The translations under genes were made by a program, and so were the position numbers. Shown one piece after another: positions 1 through 12,565 of a DNA stretch of 64,000 nt. The notes below the pieces were generated by a model. The model did no database searches. It was not told the origin of the DNA and was given only the letters and a program-made list of their open reading frames with translations. How positions within the stretch are numbered: the first letter of the stretch is position 1; each line of letters begins with the position of its first letter. The DNA is from Kappaphycus alvarezii (Eukaryota; Rhodophyta; Florideophyceae; Gigartinales; Solieriaceae), in the NCBI GenBank assembly GCA_002205965.3, contig NADL03000699.1, positions 1,240,001-1,304,000 on the forward strand, written 5' to 3'.

Positions 1-3000
1 TTGTTTCGATCGACCTTCACTACTGTTGGAAATATAGGCTAGCAAAAAAACAACAGAAAATGAATACCTTTTACTTTAAAATTTTAGCCCTAAAATTTGT
101 ACTTACATGAGGACATGGACCTATAGACTCTAGAGGTACATCCATAGAAGGCGAATTCTAGGTTTCATCTGTAAATAGAGTACCAGAGATGGCACCAAGC
201 ACCTCTGCACCCGTTGTTTGAAACCGCTAAAAATATTATGCGTTCAATTCTACAAAAAAAGCACAGAAATTTATATTTTTGAAATCGACTGAAGTTAGAC
301 TTTGTTGTGATTCCTAACTCCAACCTTGGACGAATTAGTTATTTGTATTCAAGCTCATAGGAGGACATTATATTATGAAGCGATATTTTTCATCTTTCAA
401 TGCGGTTTCTAACTCCAATCATAGACAAAATTAAAATTTGGCCTTCCAGAAAGACAGCGTTCCAATTGCAGGGGCCAATAACATAATGTTTTTTTGTAAA
501 AATCGTTTAAATTTCAATACATAGGTACTTGGTGGTTTTTCACTTTATATTTTCTTCGGAGAAGAAATATTGAAGAAATAGTCATTTAAGTACCAAAACC
601 ATGAATCTATGTATGACGTATAAAAATTAAGATCGTATGGATAAATAAATATAGACAAATATACAAGATAAATAGTTACGTTCCTTTTTTTAAATATACA
701 AATATTTTAAAATCAAATTAATTCAGTACAGAACCTGATATATAAACCATCAACGGAAGTGAAGTGGTGAAATATTATTTTATTGCTTACGGGGTTTCAG
801 AGCTGGCTATGTTCTTCTCTTTTTTTCGATGGTGCCGCTTTCAGAAGAACTTTGGTTCAGTTTGACGCTAGGAGGTCAACTTTCTTATAAAAAGTAGGTT
901 GCGAATCGCTAAGAATTTTGGAAACAATGAAGATGAGATGATGTAACCAAAAGTATTGCTTTCAGTTTCTGTATGGTGAACGATTGGCCGCTCCTCTTTG
1001 GAAACTCCGGAGAGTATGAACTTAATTTCTCTTTTTAGGTTATACATGTGAGAAAATAATTCTACACAATTCTGTTGCATATATTTCAAGTTTACTCGAC
1101 ATGACTGTCACCCTAGAAAAAATAAAAACTTTTCTTGGCAGCTTGAGAATTCCCTCACTTGGAGGACTGGGGATGGATCTCTCTCAATTTAATTAGTTGT
1201 GACACTAGTCTTTATTCACCTCGTACATCAGTTTGGAAGCATAATAATTGGAAACATAGTAAACAGAATAATCAACTATAAGGGACTTGTGATCCAAATT
1301 CTTGAGATTTCTTGCAATAAAAGGCGCAAATTAGCACAGTTATCACCTCTTAGAGATCCCAATCTTTTACGTGTACTCTTTACAAAATGAGTTTAAATTT
1401 TGAAATGGCCTCTTATGAAAATTTGATTCACTGTTTGGATGCCCTTCAAATTGCTTTCAATCCCCTGAGGCTCCACTCACCTAATAAATCTTGAAAATTC
1501 ATAACTCTTTGACATATATTTGAATTGAAAATGGAACTTTTCACTTTATAGAATTTTTTTGTATACTTTTGACCGACTTTTAATAAAAATACGATAAAAT
1601 AAATACGAAACCATGGGAATAGGAACATATTTTTATATACATATAGATAAATAATCATTTCATGTATTTTAACAGAATTAACTGAAAATTTTCACATATC
1701 AAGGCACATGCAGCTTTTTGCATTCGAAAATTTCGCATATTTCTGTGCCCGAAAGTATATTACTCATTTTACTTCCGCTTTAATCGTAAAAAGATTTATC
1801 ACCCGGAGTGGTTAATTTCGTACTAATGTTTTACTAAAAGGCTCCGTTAGAAAGTTACAGAGACAGATCCTCCATTGCCGTAAAACTGCATTATCTCTTA
1901 AAATCAATCAGACGCATACTTTTGCTCCAAAAAGCTCCAAGAGCGTATTCTTGGTAAGTCTGGACTCGAACTATCAATTAGACTTCCAAAACTTTGCTAC
2001 CATTTTCACCTCTATTCTTGCATTTATAAATAAAAAGGCGCGAATCTCCAAATTTTCTCTTTTTGAAACCGATTGAAGCAGTAGGTGGCTTCTTTCCCGC
2101 ATGATTTTTCTCAAGATTTTATCCTACAAGCAATTATTTTAATCTGAAATCCCGAATTTCATATGAGAACTTTAGAAGAGACTTGGAGCTACCGCCACGG
2201 TCCTACAGAAATCTGCTGTTGACGCTAATTCGCTGCCATTTTCACTGTGCTTCAAAAATATTGCATTAGTATCACTCTCAGGATATAAAAACATCCAATA
2301 TCTGACTGGGAATTCGAGACGACATTTTTCATAATACTTACGGATACCATATCTATGAGAACCGCATATAGCCTCTGGTTCGCGACAGTTTACTGAAAGC
2401 ATATTAAGAAACCAAAATCTTGCGAGACATTTCGTACGAGCCCTCGCTTGGAAAATTTTATTTCCGTTGCATCTAGTAATCCTTCACCATCATCTTTTGA
2501 TTCGAAATTGCTTATGGTTTGTTTCTATAAATAATCTCGCTTTTGTACACAAATTCATTTCCTTGTTTTATTGTCCCGTTAAACTACTTTTATATTTTTA
2601 CATTTTCAATACAGTCGTTTGTCTTAATATTTGGGCCATTCCAATATTCCATCCGGAAATGAAATGAAATAGAAGTAATGGAAATATCCATTTCCATTAA
2701 TTCTATTTAAAATGGATCCTATAATTCATTTCCACTCGGAAGGTTTTTGAAGAAACAGAATAAAGGCCGAAAACCAGGATACATAGAAAAATAAATAAAT
2801 TTTCAATTAGTTCTGGAATTCAGTAGTAAATATTTCAATTTTGAGAGCGATTAGATAAATTAGGATAATGATAATATAGAAAATGGTGTTCTGCGGAAGA
2901 TCATTCTTACAAAAGGGTGACACATTAGCATGTCTTATGATATCGCAGATATTGCTAAGTGGTACGAAAGTACTTAAAGTTAAGATGAGGCCCCATTATA

Positions 3001-3650
3001 AATATGTTTATGTGTCGAAACTCATTTTGGGGACTTTTTCTTCTGTTAATAAATTTCGATTTATAATTTTATCTATTTTTTATCAATGCTCCGATTCTAT
3101 TATGCTTATTCATTTAAGTTGCTCGTCAACTTTTGTGTCAATATTAACTTGCTGTGTGATGCGAGAAAGTTTTTTATCATAAATTTTTTCATCTCAAAAG
3201 TTCGAAATCTCCATGCTAGAATCACAACGTTAACTGTAGTATATTGGATTAAGTTCCCGAAAAAGTAAATAACTTTTAAGCCCATTATCCGAAGGGACTT
3301 GAAAATCGTTACATTCTGTAACTACAGCATGTTTTAGAAAGCACTGTGTAGCCTAAGAGGAGCAAGGAAGGCAGGCGAAGTGAAAGGATGTAAAGGTCCC
3401 CAGGATGCTGTTGCAGTCCCGTATTTGACTAGCTCATCAAACCGATAACCTTAATTGTAGAATAGAAATTGGCTAGAAAAAGTAGTGCACTTTGTATGTT
3501 TCCTCCCTTTCCTCATCACCCCGATCAGGTAGCGAGGAATGCCTTAAATAGCCGTTTGGATAGCCGTATACATTACATCACGGTGACATAACATCCGGGA
3601 CAGCCTTTCCTCTGCGAGATGCAGTATAAAACCCCGTCGGTAAAAGCTAC
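1..3650. other. AT-rich stretch without recognisable gene
   Basis: Open frames here are all short (under about 100 codons), AT-rich and without motifs I recognise. A minus-strand frame at 2172-2402 is the most protein-like, with mixed composition and several aromatic residues, but I cannot assign it to a family. No RNA gene, long repeat or clear terminal inverted repeat was seen. The stretch is probably decayed transposon or intergenic DNA. Confidence 0.5.
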
Positions 3651-5454
3651 ATGCTCGAAATAAAATCTATGAGTCTACCGTCTCTTCAGGTTATGCGAAA
3701 CAGCGCAACTACTGCCAAACTATCAAAGCCTCCCCACATGTCACGCATAATCGACGTAGCATCGACATCCCTACCAGTTCCGCCGTCCATTCAACAACTT
3801 AAGATCGTCGCCTCCAGCAAACGCGAAGAGCATTCCGCAAGAAGGGCCGCTCACGCTCCATTTACAGAAATAACTCCCGAACACGTGCGACTAGCTCGTA
3901 TTACAGCCAACGAACCCCATCAACCCTCATAGAAACACAACAGCCATACAATGAACCCGATCTAACTCCCCAAGATCTCCCAACTCGGCAAGGCCAACCA
4001 GGCGCCATGGTTTATCTCCGACAATGCCGCAGCTGCAAGCCTTCTAGTACGTGACCACCTTACCCCAATCTCACTGCACAACCTCACACTTGTCCAGACA
4101 TTCATTGACAAACGGAACCTCCCGCTATGCGCAATCGTCGAAAGCATCCCACCGGAAATCCGCAACCTCATCTTCCCCACCGGCAGGCAGCCGACTTCGT
4201 ACTAGCTCATCGCAGCAGTAAAGATACACCTCAAAATCGACACAACGCAAACCGAATATCGTAAATATCTCAAGAAACTTGCCGAAAGCATCACCTTCAC
4301 CCCAGACTTTCCAATCACAAGTACCAGAAGAAGAATGATGCCATGCTAGCCAAAATACTAAGCGAAAGGTACCCGGTCATCGCCAACCCGGTAACCACAG
4401 TGTACTTTATAATCTCAAGACTCGCTGACACCCCTGATGCAGAGAATATAGACATGTTAATGCTAGTCAGCAAGCTCAACGACCCCAAAGATTTCATCCA
4501 CAAAAATAACGAACTTATGACTTTTAAGAGAAGCAGAGGCAGGTCAGCACCTGGCCCGAGCTCACTACCGAGTTAAGCGATAATTACGAGGGCAGCACTA
4601 GCAGAATTCCTCAATAAATCCTGTTCACTGAAACAGGACAACCGCCAGCCCTGCCATACATTTTCGCATTGTCCGTACCATATCTCTCTCCGTATCCCCA
4701 GCTCGCGACATTCTGATGACCGCTCCCGGACCCAACCACCCACGCAACTGCGTACGCAAGAAGAAGGTGCAAGACTTCAGCATCAACTACGCAGCACTGG
4801 CCAGAGAGCTCCGCCCGTGTCTAACCCAGACAAAGACACCATAGACAGTCCCTCTGATGAGTCGGAAAGCAAGTTAATCCTCGACTCGACAGCAATCCAT
4901 ACTGTCCTCACGACACCCACCCAAACCATGCACACACTCACCACCCCAATCTGTGCCATTTCTGCAATATACAAATCGTCTCCCTCTGCACCTACTCCGG
5001 CACGGCCACAATCAAGACCAATAGCAACGCATAGAAAATGCCCGCACTGTCTAATCCACATGTCCAAGCGAGCCTGCTGTCCGTCTACCCCCTCGCGTCG
5101 CTATTTTGCCCGGTCATATTCATAGCAACAACAGCTTTTGCTACAGATTTCAGACACGGTATATAAGGAATCCTCGCTCAATCCCAACCGGACCGCCAAA
5201 ATCAAGGCTACACACTGGTTGCAATGCTCAATAATCCCCAGCAGCACGCCCTAACACACTTGACGCATCCATCTCGCCTAAAAAGAACCCACAAAAAACT
5301 ACTAGAACCCCCTCCCTCTCCCCTCACCCTTTCCGCAACCTACCAACCCAGTGAGCCAAAACCCTACGGACTGCACCCCACCGCCATGAATAATCCGGTT
5401 CCTTCGCCACCACCTTCACAACCAAAAAAGCACCCTTACCCTCCAAAAATGTAG
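3651..5454 (+). pseudogene. Degenerate ORF, possible ORF1/gag-like part of a LINE
   Basis: A chain of plus-strand open segments (3651-3932, about 3962-4320, 4343-4576, 4817-5125, 5224-5454) lies in different frames with protein-like, Ser/Thr/Pro-rich content. The 3962-4320 segment reads as a plausible soluble domain (…SDNAAAASLLVRDHLTPISL…) and the following frame continues it after a frameshift. A CPHC pair near 5040 could be the remains of a zinc knuckle. No reverse transcriptase motif is present. A LINE-type RT relic lies downstream on the same strand at 7.8-9.4 kb, so I infer that this is the 5' part of the same element, separated by later insertions. It could equally be an unrelated decayed gene. 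Confidence 0.3.
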
Positions 5455-6540
5455 TGCAATGCACCGAACTCGACCTAGAAAGGTAACGCTCCCTATTGCG
5501 TAAGGCAATGACTACTCGGTGTTCGACGCCGCTTTCTCTTCACTCCCTCTGCAGGGTAGTAGCTCGAGAGTTCTAGGAACTCAAGTGGTAGAGGCTTTGA
5601 CAAGCAAGGGGAAAGAATGGTCAAAAAGAGTTGATACGCCTTCTGCGTAAGATACCACAAAGGGCAAGAGCCATCGATACTCATCCTCGGCGCAACAGGA
5701 CACAAGGGATACCCGTCCTCCCTATAGGGACAAACACACCAAAAAGGTACAAACCTGACAACAATGAACAGGCTACTAAGACAAGCTGGCGTTCGGGGCC
5801 GAAGCGGATAGCTGCTACTATAGCTGCAAGCACGGGAGCCTGAACTAACAGGGGCGTGACGTTGTAGGAGCAACAACTACAGCCAAAACCGAACAACTGT
5901 GAAGAAGACGGTACCTCCGGTACCTTGTTTACTAGTGGTGGCACTCAGGCCAAGTAATAAATACTAAGTTATAAGTGAGCTCGTTAGGCGAGCTCTCCAG
6001 TTACTAGTTAGGACACGTGTCGCTCTAGTAGCTTGTTAGCAATAAATAATTATCAGGGTCAGTTAGTGGACCACTACTCGGCCCAGTGGGGTCAGTCTAC
6101 TGTAAACAGTCACGGTAATAGTGCTAACACAACAGGTGGCACGTGCCAATAAACACAGTTCGAATTTCGAACACTATTTCGGTTATTGTAACCTCTATAT
6201 CATTCAAAGTGCTATTGCACTACAAACAAAAACACCAACCATTCCACCGGAATCCAACACCAGGCTCGCAAGCACCACTCACAAAATGGAACCTACGCTG
6301 AACAACGCCCCGCTACGAGCACTGCAAAACATGGCCAAAAATAAAATGGTATCGTTGATTAGAGCCTGTATCAACACATTGAATGGAGAGCAAGCAAATT
6401 ACAGAGGGGTACAAATTATTCGCTATCGTAAATTCCAAAACTTAAAACTTCATTCCTGGTGGGAGATTAGCCGGTCAGCGGTATAATACGGAAGCAAAAG
6501 GACGAAAATATTTTTGTCGTACAGTATCGTACTCTAAGGC
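5455..6540. other. Unassigned interval between LINE-like halves
   Basis: No recognisable gene. Short overlapping frames exist on both strands, none with a known motif. An 8-bp inverted pair TGTTAGCA (6034-6041) and TGCTAACA (6122-6129) resembles the termini of a short element or LTR fragment, but no second copy was found in the window. The segment separates the ORF1-like region from a piggyBac relic and may be the 5' flank of that relic. Confidence 0.35.
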
Positions 6541-7526
6541 GGCCGCCATGATTCGTTTACTCGTGCAAAGGGTGACCGTTATACATGTTCACGAGGGCAA
6601 GGAGTTTGTGGCTGCAAAGGATAACTATTTTACATTACCCAACGTGATGCCTATGGTACAGAAGTTAGGGGTGGGATGCGTCTGCCCGTCCAGAGCAGAA
6701 CGAGGCTGCCCACCCTCAATCTTTGTGTGTCGAGTACCACAAATTTTAATGGTTTATATTGGTACGTTGATGGTAGCGACGCATTAGTAATTCAATGAGT
6801 GAAAAACAATCTCATGCTCATGGTCAGCACTGTACATTCACCTTAAGAGTCATTTTTATGCTCGAAACGGTGCCCAAGGAAGACTTCAACAAGCAATGCC
6901 CTTGTAAAAGCCGTGTGGTGATCGCAAACTGTACAGCAGATTCAATTCCTCGAATAACAGATAAATACAATCACTAGATGGGGGGGTGGGGATCTCCTTG
7001 ATGAGCAAATCTCGTACTATGCGCCGGATCCACGATGCCGACGACGTAATTGGTTTTCGATGATGCTGCAGTGCTTATAAATTCTAAAGAATAACATGTT
7101 TGTCATTTACAGAAGCCGAATGGATGAATGCTCAGCGAAAGACGCTCACAGGCAGTTTACTTTATCGATGATTTGTATGCTCCGGTCTCGTTCCTGTGAG
7201 GCATTTCTTGAGAAAAACTCTGGTAGTTTGGGCTCACTTAGAAAGAGGGGAAATACTGGGATTGGTCTACTAAAGAATTTGAAAAGGACCAGGACAAGTC
7301 ACACCAACCCTCAGCTGTCTCTGCGAAGACATGAAAAATCTCCTCACACTCATCAATCTGTGGTTGCAATTGCCGATATTGCTCTTACCTGAGAGCAATG
7401 AATCTTTTGGTACACAGAAGGGACCAAGATCATGCTCTAAAAGTGGGGAAACCATCTCGGATATGCAACTACTGCCAGGCTCACCTTTGCAGCAATCATT
7501 TTGACAACTATCATGATATTTCATAG
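6541..7526 (+). pseudogene. piggyBac-type transposase relic
   Basis: Fragments of a DDE_Tnp_1_7 (piggyBac) transposase, colinear with the better copy at 37.2-39.2 kb. The frame at 6548-6787 matches its second catalytic block, but reads KDNYFTLP where the other copy has MDNYFTLP, keeping the Asp. The frame at 7096-7392 matches the FVIY…LTLSLIGILRSR block. Near 7460-7526 a Cys/His block reads CNYCQAHLCSNHFDNYHD, the C-terminal zinc-binding domain typical of piggyBac proteins, then a stop at 7524-7526. The N-terminal half and the first catalytic Asp are missing. Several stops and frameshifts rule out function. The two copies diverged well before the present, since protein identity is only partial. 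Confidence 0.75.
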
Positions 7527-7814
7527 TTAATAGGTCTCTCGATCAAAGACGTGGTGATAGTTCAACGATTTAATAGATGATGATTGACTCAGAGTGAATA
7601 TGCAACGATTAATCCAAGTGGATTGATATGGTACCTTACGGAAATTACTGTATTTCCTTGTCGCAAAGCGCGAACCAATTCATAATTTTTGGCGATTTCC
7701 CAATATGCACATCAATAAAATTCAATCAAATAATTTATCAGACGCTAGCTTTGCTACAAGGCAAATTGGGACCTTATTTAAACATTTACCGTAGATGGGC
7801 TACTGAAAAGTAAT

Positions 7815-9410
7815 CGGCGCGAAACAGCCAGAAAGAAAGCCAGCCATTTACACAAAAGGAGCGACCTCTCCACGCAGGACTTCGTCATCTGCTCCAGCAC
7901 GGCTCATACCCAAGAACAATCCCGGATACCTTTGCAGGGCTTTGCTCTCCCACACGGGCGCTTAAAAAACGCAACCTCAACTACATGTGCATCGAACTAC
8001 GCGTAAAATCGCTGGTAAATGAAGAGGTAGTCATCGAGATTATGACGAATGGGCATATTCTCTTCGCAGCTCTGATCTACACGTGATGGACGACAGTCGG
8101 CCGACCTTTCCAGTACTCCCTCAACTGGCATACATTCATCCTGATCCCGGTCCACAACAACGGTTATCAACATACTCCAGCGAACTACCGCCCACTTTTC
8201 CTTTTATATCACTGCAGGAAAGCCATCGACGGAGCCCTTGACTCCTTCGTTATCGACCACAAAACCTTCCGCTCAATTTGGTTTGACATCCAAAGAAGAA
8301 CAGGCCCCCCTCACCATCAGCGCCACGGAAGGGCCATAAGACAAGGAAACCGCTGCTTCGCAACCCTGGATATGATCGAGGCTGATGACCAAGTCAACTA
8401 CTAATTTATCCTACAGGACTTGGTGCGCCCACTCCACTCCCACGACTCTTACTCAACGAATTTAAACGCTGGATTCCACCAAACGCATAAATCGGGCACC
8501 AAATAAGTGCAAAGTGATCACTCGGGACCCAGCCCACCCACGTCTACCACTCATAATATAATCGAAGTTAATCTATCAATCTGACAAGGCCCCTTACTTA
8601 GGGATGACAATCACCCCCCTAGGGATACACTACGACGCGACCATCTCCTATAAACAACGACTCTCACTTCTGACATGGCCCCGCCCGTCCTAGCCACGTC
8701 TTCCACGCATTCTTGCGCATCACTTACCTATATGGAGCTATCTTGCTGCAGACTTTGACAACCTCAACCGCGCCGACCTCTCTATCCAGCGGCAATTACT
8801 CGCATCCAATCTTCGCTCGAGGGGCACTTTCAACATCGCCCACTTACCGCGCCTACAACTCATCTTCAAAATCCCTGATCTCAACATTATGCTGCGATGA
8901 CACGCTTCGGAGTTCCTCTCCAAGCTTGGCTACCACCCAGGAAGGCAAAGGCAACCAGAATACCACGGCAGCCCATATTACACTACCTCACAACGTACGG
9001 AAAAACTCGGTACTGCACAAAACTCTCACCACCACACCCGCCGCACTCATCTTTGCTTTACCGATCCATCTGAAACACCCGCAATAGCCCCTCATGCAGC
9101 AGCCAACGTCGCTTCTCACCCTCCCACGCACCAGCCACAACACAAATTGTATCTTTCCCATCTTTTCTCACCTCTTGCATCCTCAGGATGAATCAGCGTC
9201 GCCTCGCACCTCCCTTTTTTTTGCACTGGTTCCTACATCACCCAGTACCTACGAGTACGCCCCACACAGCTGCTATCTGAACCATGGACCTCCTTAAGAT
9301 CAACGCCTTCACTGACAGACAGCTGTCATAGTAACAGGACGCCATTACTGTACTATATTCTCACCGTTCGCCCCCACTTTGTCTGTTGCCTCCGCTCTTC
9401 AAACTACATA
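7815..9410 (+). pseudogene. LINE-type reverse transcriptase relic
   Basis: Plus-strand frames around 8100-8400 carry the RT core start: a hydrophobic strand followed by LIPVHNNG and ANYRPLFLL, the NYRP(I/L)SLL-type motif of LINE reverse transcriptases. Near 8690-8960 another frame reads YGAILLAADFDNLNRADLS, the post-RT region of LINE ORF2 proteins. Between them are multiple stops and frameshifts, and the YADD box is not recognisable. No endonuclease domain was seen, so the copy is incomplete at least internally. This family differs from the R2-like copies elsewhere in the window, which lack the NYRP motif and have KIRPI instead. The product would have copied the element's RNA at the insertion site. 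Confidence 0.6.
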
Positions 9411-9530
9411 TTAGTGCAAACGCTGCTAGACATCTGCTCTCCCTCTATTCACTCCGGAGCAAAAAGGACTGCTTTTCAAAAAATAAATTTTATCCCGTGT
9501 TTAATAAGACTCAACCTCTCTACCGTTAAA

Positions 9531-10812
9531 CTATACATTGCGAAAATGCAATTTAATTCGCCAGCTCCACCTGTTACGACATCGATCCGGGCAATTTCGG
9601 TGCCAAGTGGCAATATCCTCGCCGATTGAATATAACCGCTTTTTAAAACGCTTTTGCTGAGTGTTTTCTTCCCAGCGTAGAGGATGCATCTGTACGCGAA
9701 TATTTGACAGTGCTGTACCAAGGCGAAAAACGAGATCATGACTCTCTTCTTTCCAGCGCCATTTACTCCCAATTACTGCCCACAATGAGCCTAAACGCCG
9801 GATTAGGTTTTCAACAATAATACGATCAAACGACATCTTTTTGATTGTGGCCTCTTCTTCAGGCGTCAAATTTCCACCAGGCTTCCTTTTCGGAATTAAT
9901 TCTTTGGTCAACTCTATCGCCCTTTGGTACCCCTTATCCATTAATACTCCCCAATGGTTAGGGAACTCACCAAAAAGGGGACCAATGCCGACTATTCCTT
10001 TCTCTGATCTTGTCTTCTTGAGGGCGCCTCTGTGGAATTCAATATCCCTGAAGTAATTTCTAAATCAGCCACCAACCCAGGGTAGTGCTTCGAGCAGTTC
10101 AAACCTTGTACGTTTGGTAGCACAGGATCTTCAACTTTGAAGCCATAAAGCATGTGCTTACCCGTAAAATAAACCTTCATGCATGTTCCCACTTGGCCTA
10201 TTGGCTTATTGGAAAGTGAAAGCAATTGTGTATCTAGTCGTAGAGTGGTAAATGAACTTGGTACGGTCTTCAAGCATCTGATGGAAAGGAAAAAGGGACC
10301 CATTACGTTCTAAACTGATTCGAAAAAAATTCAAAAAGGGGATCACTGAGCAATTCCAAGGATTCTGTTATCATTTTTTCGAACGTTGGGCCTTTCAAGC
10401 TGAAAGTTTTCGCTAGGATTTCCCACTGGCCTCTTACTTTCAATGTTATTAAAAGCATAAACAGCATATACCTGCTTCCATAATTCCCCGCTCTATTAGG
10501 ACCTACATTATAGCGCTCGCTAATAATTGGCTCCACGCTCCCCAAAATAATGTTGAACTCTGAAGCGTCGAAGATGTTCATGTCTTGTATGGTTTTGCCG
10601 GCGCCTGCTTCATAGAAGATGTCGAAAATTGGGGAAAGGTATGAAGTCTCATCCTCAGTGTCAAATTCGTTGTCGCTGCCGTCGAATGCCTGTAGCTCTG
10701 CTTCACGCTCTACAGCAGCGTCTGCTAGAATATGCAGGGCATTTAATGCCTGTTGCTGGGTTGTAACAAGGGCAGATGTTTCAGGAATTGGTGTCTGCTA
10801 TGTTGAGGGCAT
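9531..10812 (-). pseudogene. PIF/Harbinger-type (DDE_Tnp_4) transposase pseudogene, copy 1
   Basis: Reading the minus strand from an ATG at 10812, codon 5 is TAG (10798-10800), after which one frame stays open to 10303. It includes the helical N-terminal region (GSRYMLFMLLITLKVRGQW) typical of HARBI-like transposases. After a frameshift the DDE core follows: a first Asp in LDTQLL, then FTGKHMLYGFKVE, then KHYPGLVADLEI. After a second frameshift near 10070 come MDKGYQ (second Asp) and IIVENLIRRLGSLW (catalytic Glu). All three acidic positions are therefore still present, but the reading frame is broken at least three times. Copies 2 (12566-13881) and 3 (39478-40738) belong to the same superfamily. 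The protein would cut and paste its own DNA element. Confidence 0.8.
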
Positions 10813-12040
10813 CGTAGCTGAAGGGTCGAGAAAGGACAGAGAGGGGCAATTATGTGATACTGTAGGAGGTTGGAATAACGTTTTTGAGATTGAAGGTATT
10901 CGCGTCGCTTATATTTAAACTACATTCTGGCGTTACTGTGCTTTTAGTAATGAATAATTCTTTGAAAAAGATACCGGGCTTGTTACTATTGTTGCCTTCA
11001 TTTCCTGTTGATTTGATAGTACACATTCCTTTCAGTTACTGTACGAAATCATTGTCATACTCTACTTGCTTTTTCTTTTGTTTTTTAATGGATCATTGGG
11101 ATATGACCAACTATGTTTAAAGGGCAACCTTTGTTGCCAGAATATACTGGCTCTTTCTGAGTATCCCTTTCATATGATAGAGGGGTCTAATGTTCATTGG
11201 CCGGTGCGTGTAACCGTCATTAGTACGTACCAATAAAGGCAATCCCTTAGCTGTTGTGGGCCACGACTTAGGATTTTTTGGCAAGTTTAATTTATATAAT
11301 ATATGGATTATCCCCGGGACCGTTAAGAGATAAAAGCAACTAGCTCTGGCACCTTTCATTTTGAGGCGCAAATCACTGCATTTTGCCATGTCAGCTCAGT
11401 CGTGGCCCGTGATAGGCCAAGGCCGTTTGTACAGTATGCACTGTACAACTGGGAAAAGTGCTCATCAAATGGTTGCTACAACACATGTACTGTACAGTTG
11501 TGAAATGCAGGCACTCGCTGTAGTGCTCTCTATTAATTAGAACTGCCTTCGAATCATTACAAGTTTGATAGGGCGAAAGCGCCCCATTGCGATTTTCAGT
11601 CCAGCGACGCCTGGATAAGCTCTTGAAGAAAGGGAATGCACAGAATGAAAGAAAGGGAATGCACAGAATGAAGATAATAGACCTGGCCACAGGTCAAGTG
11701 AACCTCATGCGCTGCAGAAGAGGAAAAAGCGAGGCAGCACAGCTTTGTGCTGAATATCCTTGTCATCTTCCGTATTCACTGCAGTACCGATCCGACGTCA
11801 TCATATCCGAGCTAAGCGGACAGACTTTTAAAACAGTCCAGTACTGTGTAAGTAGGGAAAGTCGTACTGAAACAGCAAAGACAGAATTAACAATAGACCT
11901 TTAGCGAAAATACTCATTTTTCTCGATATGATAAGAGAGGGTACAAAAAAAGCAGTGTTCAACACGATATAGCATTGCGCCAACGTGACATCCAAGTATG
12001 ATATAGTGCAAAAATTTAATAAAAAAAAAATTATTTTTTG
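10813..12040. other. Gene-poor spacer between two Harbinger copies
   Basis: No recognised gene. A minus-strand frame at 11117-11389 (90 codons) is protein-like in composition but matches nothing I know. Short TGTAC/GTACA-rich stretches occur around 11425-11500 and 11845. The promoter or 5' terminus of Harbinger copy 1 should lie here, but no terminal inverted repeat could be paired. Confidence 0.4.
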
Positions 12041-12300
12041 CTAAAATTCTATGGTATTCAAAAAATGATTTAGTAATAGTGCGAAGAACACAGCCAAATT
12101 GTAAATATTCGAGTATTTTTGGAAAGACTTTGCCTTTAGGCATAGACGAGCACGACTACAGTAGTACTCTGCGGTAAGCTGTAGTTGACTGTACAGTGAA
12201 CTCAAATTATGCAATACAGTACCACACACGGCCATTCTGAAAATTAAACTATCAAGTTTAGGATCAAGAGGCATTCGTATGACCTTGAGGACGCGATTTG
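12041..12300 (-). pseudogene. Harbinger-type transposase C-terminal fragment, divergent from copy 2
   Basis: The minus-strand frame upstream of and through 12274-12041 reads RVLKVIRMPLDPKLDSLIF then a MAVCGTVLHNL block. This resembles the C-terminal end of HARBI-like transposases, where a conserved Cys-x-x-LHN motif is common. The same block, with clear nucleotide similarity, recurs on the plus strand at 41009-41270, again divergent from a Harbinger copy and at nearly the same distance (about 300 bp) from its start. The homology suggests that both loci descend from one element containing this fragment, or a second gene, in opposite orientation. The function assignment is inferred from the LHN-type ending only. 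Confidence 0.45.
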
Positions 12301-12565
12301 CGCTTAATTTAGAGAGGTGTACATGCTCCCACCAAAACGCATTAACACTGCGGAAAAAAGTCTCGCTATCCCTTCGAAATCATATAATTAAAATATTCGT
12401 TACTGTAACCCCCCATTAAAATTAAAAGAAAACATAAAGAAAATAACTCCCCAATTATAAAACCTGCAAAACCAAAACACCGTGCCGCCTAAATCTCTCA
12501 TTGCCACAATTGCGACAAACATAAAATGAAACTTTGACTATAAAAGAGTTCAGATATACGGACTT

